This document shows positions 48,308 through 49,759 of a DNA stretch of 49,759 bases, piece by piece (position 1 is the first letter of the stretch; each line of letters opens with the position of its first letter). The position numbers and the translations under genes were made by a program. The notes under the pieces were generated by a model. It made no database searches and was not told where the DNA came from. It worked only from the letters and a program-made list of their open reading frames with translations. The DNA is from an uncultured Candidatus Saccharibacteria bacterium. GTDB taxonomy: Bacteria; Patescibacteriota; Saccharimonadia; Saccharimonadales; Saccharimonadaceae. The DNA lies in NCBI GenBank assembly GCA_947095985.1, contig CAMUPZ010000002.1, forward strand, positions 1-49,759, written 5' to 3'.

Positions 48308-49759
48308 TTAGTAAGGACGGAAATCTTGTCGCTCCCGAGCCTTCGTGTCATTCGCCTCAGTGTCAGGCACTTGGCGTTGCGGAAAACGACGGCGCGGCGC
48401 GGTTGGCAAAGTCATCCTTGGCTCTTCCGCCGAAGCAGTAGATTTTTTATTGCGAGGCGTGGATTTTGCAGTCGGAGAAGCTGAAGTAGTCGTCGATTTT
48501 ACCGTCTTTAAGCCACCAACTTCATTAATCACCGGAATAACAATCGGTGTGCGGCGCGTCTGGTCATACAAAATATGTGTGACTTCATCCTTAATTTCTT
48601 TCTTGATAACGTCTAGGTCATACTTGCCAGAAAAACTGCGCGCTGCCTTCTGCTTCAAATACTGGCGAATCATATTCATCAATTCCTCAGAATCACGCAG
48701 ATAAATGAAGCCGCGGGAAATAATATCTGGGCTAGTCAACAGCCGTCCTGTACCGCGCTGTACCGTCAGGACCACTACAAACATACCCTCCTGAGACATA
48801 TGGATACGATCTTTCAGCACCACCTCAGAAACAATAGCGCCGGTATCATCATACATCACGCCACCAGCTTGAATCCGACCCGCCTTCTTGGCTTGCCGTT
48901 CAACGTCAATTTCAATAATATCGCCAGCGTCACACACAAAGATATTCTTTCGTGGAATACCACACTCTTCTTCCGCCAACCGAGCATTATACACCAACAT
49001 GTGGAATTCACCGTGAATTGGCATGTAATATGTTGGGTTCAGGGCGTTAATCAACTTAACATGGTCATCATAATAGCCATGGCCCGACAAGTGCAGTGGC
49101 CCAATCCCTGTCAAGTGCGTTTTACCGTTCTGAATCACATCAGAACCCTCGCGCATTAAGCCATCAACCGTTCGCACCACGTTTTTCTCATTGCCCGGAA
49201 TCGGATTAGAGCTAAACACCACCACATCAGAGCCTTTAATCTTCATGTATTTATGCGCGCCAGTCGCCATACGGCTCAACACGGCATTAAACTCACCCTG
49301 CGAACCGGTACAAACCACGGTGATCTGGCTATCCGGCAGCTTGATGATATCTTCCATCTTCATGACGGTGTCTTTCGGAATCTTGATGGTGCCTGAACGC
49401 AGCGCCACTTCCAAATTCTGAATCATCGAAAAACCGGCAAACGCTACCTTGCGTCCGTGCTTATGCGCTTCTTCCAAAATCAATTGCAAGCGGTGAACCT
49501 GTGATGAGAAACAGCTTAAAATCACTCGACTGTTACTAAACTTGTCCATTACCTGACCAATTGAATATTGAATATCAAACTCGGTGTGGCTATGTGTACC
49601 AGCCGACTCACAGTTGGTCGATTCGTTCATAAACATCAGAACGCCCTCTTTAGACGCTACTTCAGTCATCCGCTCAAGGTCAAACTTCTGACCATCAACT
49701 GGACTTTCCTCAAATCGCCAGTCACCAGAGTCAATTATCACACCCAATGGCGTCCGAAT
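48308..49759 (-). CDS. rnj: ribonuclease J, C-terminal part (5' end outside the window)
   Basis: The reading frame stays open to the window edge (upstream residues read IRTPLG), so the N-terminal HxHxDH metal site and true start are beyond base 49759. What remains is the second half of the MBL core, the beta-CASP domain (SRVILSCFSSQVHRLQLILEEAHKHGRKVAF, CTGSQGEFNAVLSRMATG) with the late ligand motif PIHGEFHML, the linker VMYDDTG and the C-terminal domain. An Arg/Gln/Pro-rich tail follows. RNase J carries out 5' exonuclease and endonuclease mRNA decay and rRNA maturation. About 105 nt of AT-rich sequence separate it from ftsK. Confidence 0.93.
   Translation of the reverse strand: MRTPLGVIIDSGDWRFEESPVDGQKFDLERMTEVASKEGVLMFMNESTNCESAGTHSHTEFDIQYSIGQVMDKFSNSRVILSCFSSQVHRLQLILEEAHKHGRKVAFAGFSMIQNLEVALRSGTIKIPKDTVMKMEDIIKLPDSQITVVCTGSQGEFNAVLSRMATGAHKYMKIKGSDVVVFSSNPIPGNEKNVVRTVDGLMREGSDVIQNGKTHLTGIGPLHLSGHGYYDDHVKLINALNPTYYMPIHGEFHMLVYNARLAEEECGIPRKNIFVCDAGDIIEIDVERQAKKAGRIQAGGVMYDDTGAIVSEVVLKDRIHMSQEGMFVVVLTVQRGTGRLLTSPDIISRGFIYLRDSEELMNMIRQYLKQKAARSFSGKYDLDVIKKEIKDEVTHILYDQTRRTPIVIPVINEVGGLKTVKSTTTSASPTAKSTPRNKKSTASAEEPRMTLPTAPRRRFPQRQVPDTEANDTKARERQDFRPY

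Overview
The window reads as a chromosomal segment of a host-associated Candidatus Saccharibacteria (TM7) genome. The evidence is the 16S rRNA 5' end at the left edge, the small compact genes, a monoderm type IV pilus (T4P) locus with no secretin, an LPXTG surface protein, and many small Patescibacteria-style membrane proteins. TGA works as an ordinary stop (for example the ATGA overlap of pilM and pilN), so this is genetic code 11, not the UGA-recoding of SR1/Gracilibacteria. Assignment to the phylum is inference from gene content and the 16S fragment.

Layout. 1-5.3 kb (minus strand): 16S rRNA start with its promoter, a DUF212 membrane protein, gyrA, gyrB. 5.4-7.6 kb (+): LPXTG surface protein and a membrane partner. 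7.6-11.3 kb (-): VirD4/TraD-like DNA-translocase ATPase, an acidic low-complexity protein and a small membrane protein. 11.4-13.1 kb: a nearly protein-free island holding a structured ncRNA candidate with a consensus promoter, an AT-rich stretch with possible decayed coding sequence, a ~100-nt sRNA with promoter and terminator, and tmRNA. 13.1-15.8 kb (+): comM-like gene, then infC-rpmI-rplT. 15.8-16.4 kb (-): RNase P RNA and a 6S-like RNA candidate. 16.4-21.8 kb: M50 protease, rpmB, a degenerate MBL-fold protein with a winged-helix/NTase partner, miaA, an alkyltransferase-like protein, thrS and tRNA-Val. 21.9-26.9 kb: 47-aa ORF, NrdR-like repressor, GT2 glycosyltransferase, small membrane proteins, a SurA-like protein, a PH-domain protein, tRNA-Thr, tRNA-Arg, ndk. 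27.0-42.4 kb: a tyrosine recombinase, then the T4P locus (large surface protein, pilM, N, O, B, T, C, pilin, pilD, four further pilin-like genes). 42.4-49.8 kb: ychF, tlyA, efp, rpsF-ssb-rpsR, ftsK and the 3' part of an RNase J gene.

Two themes stand out. First, translation initiation is split. Genes internal to operons have good Shine-Dalgarno sites, while several operon-leading genes have a TATAAT-like -10 box ending 6-7 nt before ATG, which predicts leaderless mRNAs. Two further ORFs start only 4-5 nt after the encoded CCA of a tRNA. Second, the window is rich in non-coding RNA: 16S, tmRNA, RNase P RNA, three tRNAs, a 6S-like candidate, an unassigned ~340-nt structured RNA candidate and an unassigned ~100-nt sRNA. 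The T4P locus, the LPXTG protein and the translocase are the most likely contributors to host contact and DNA movement.
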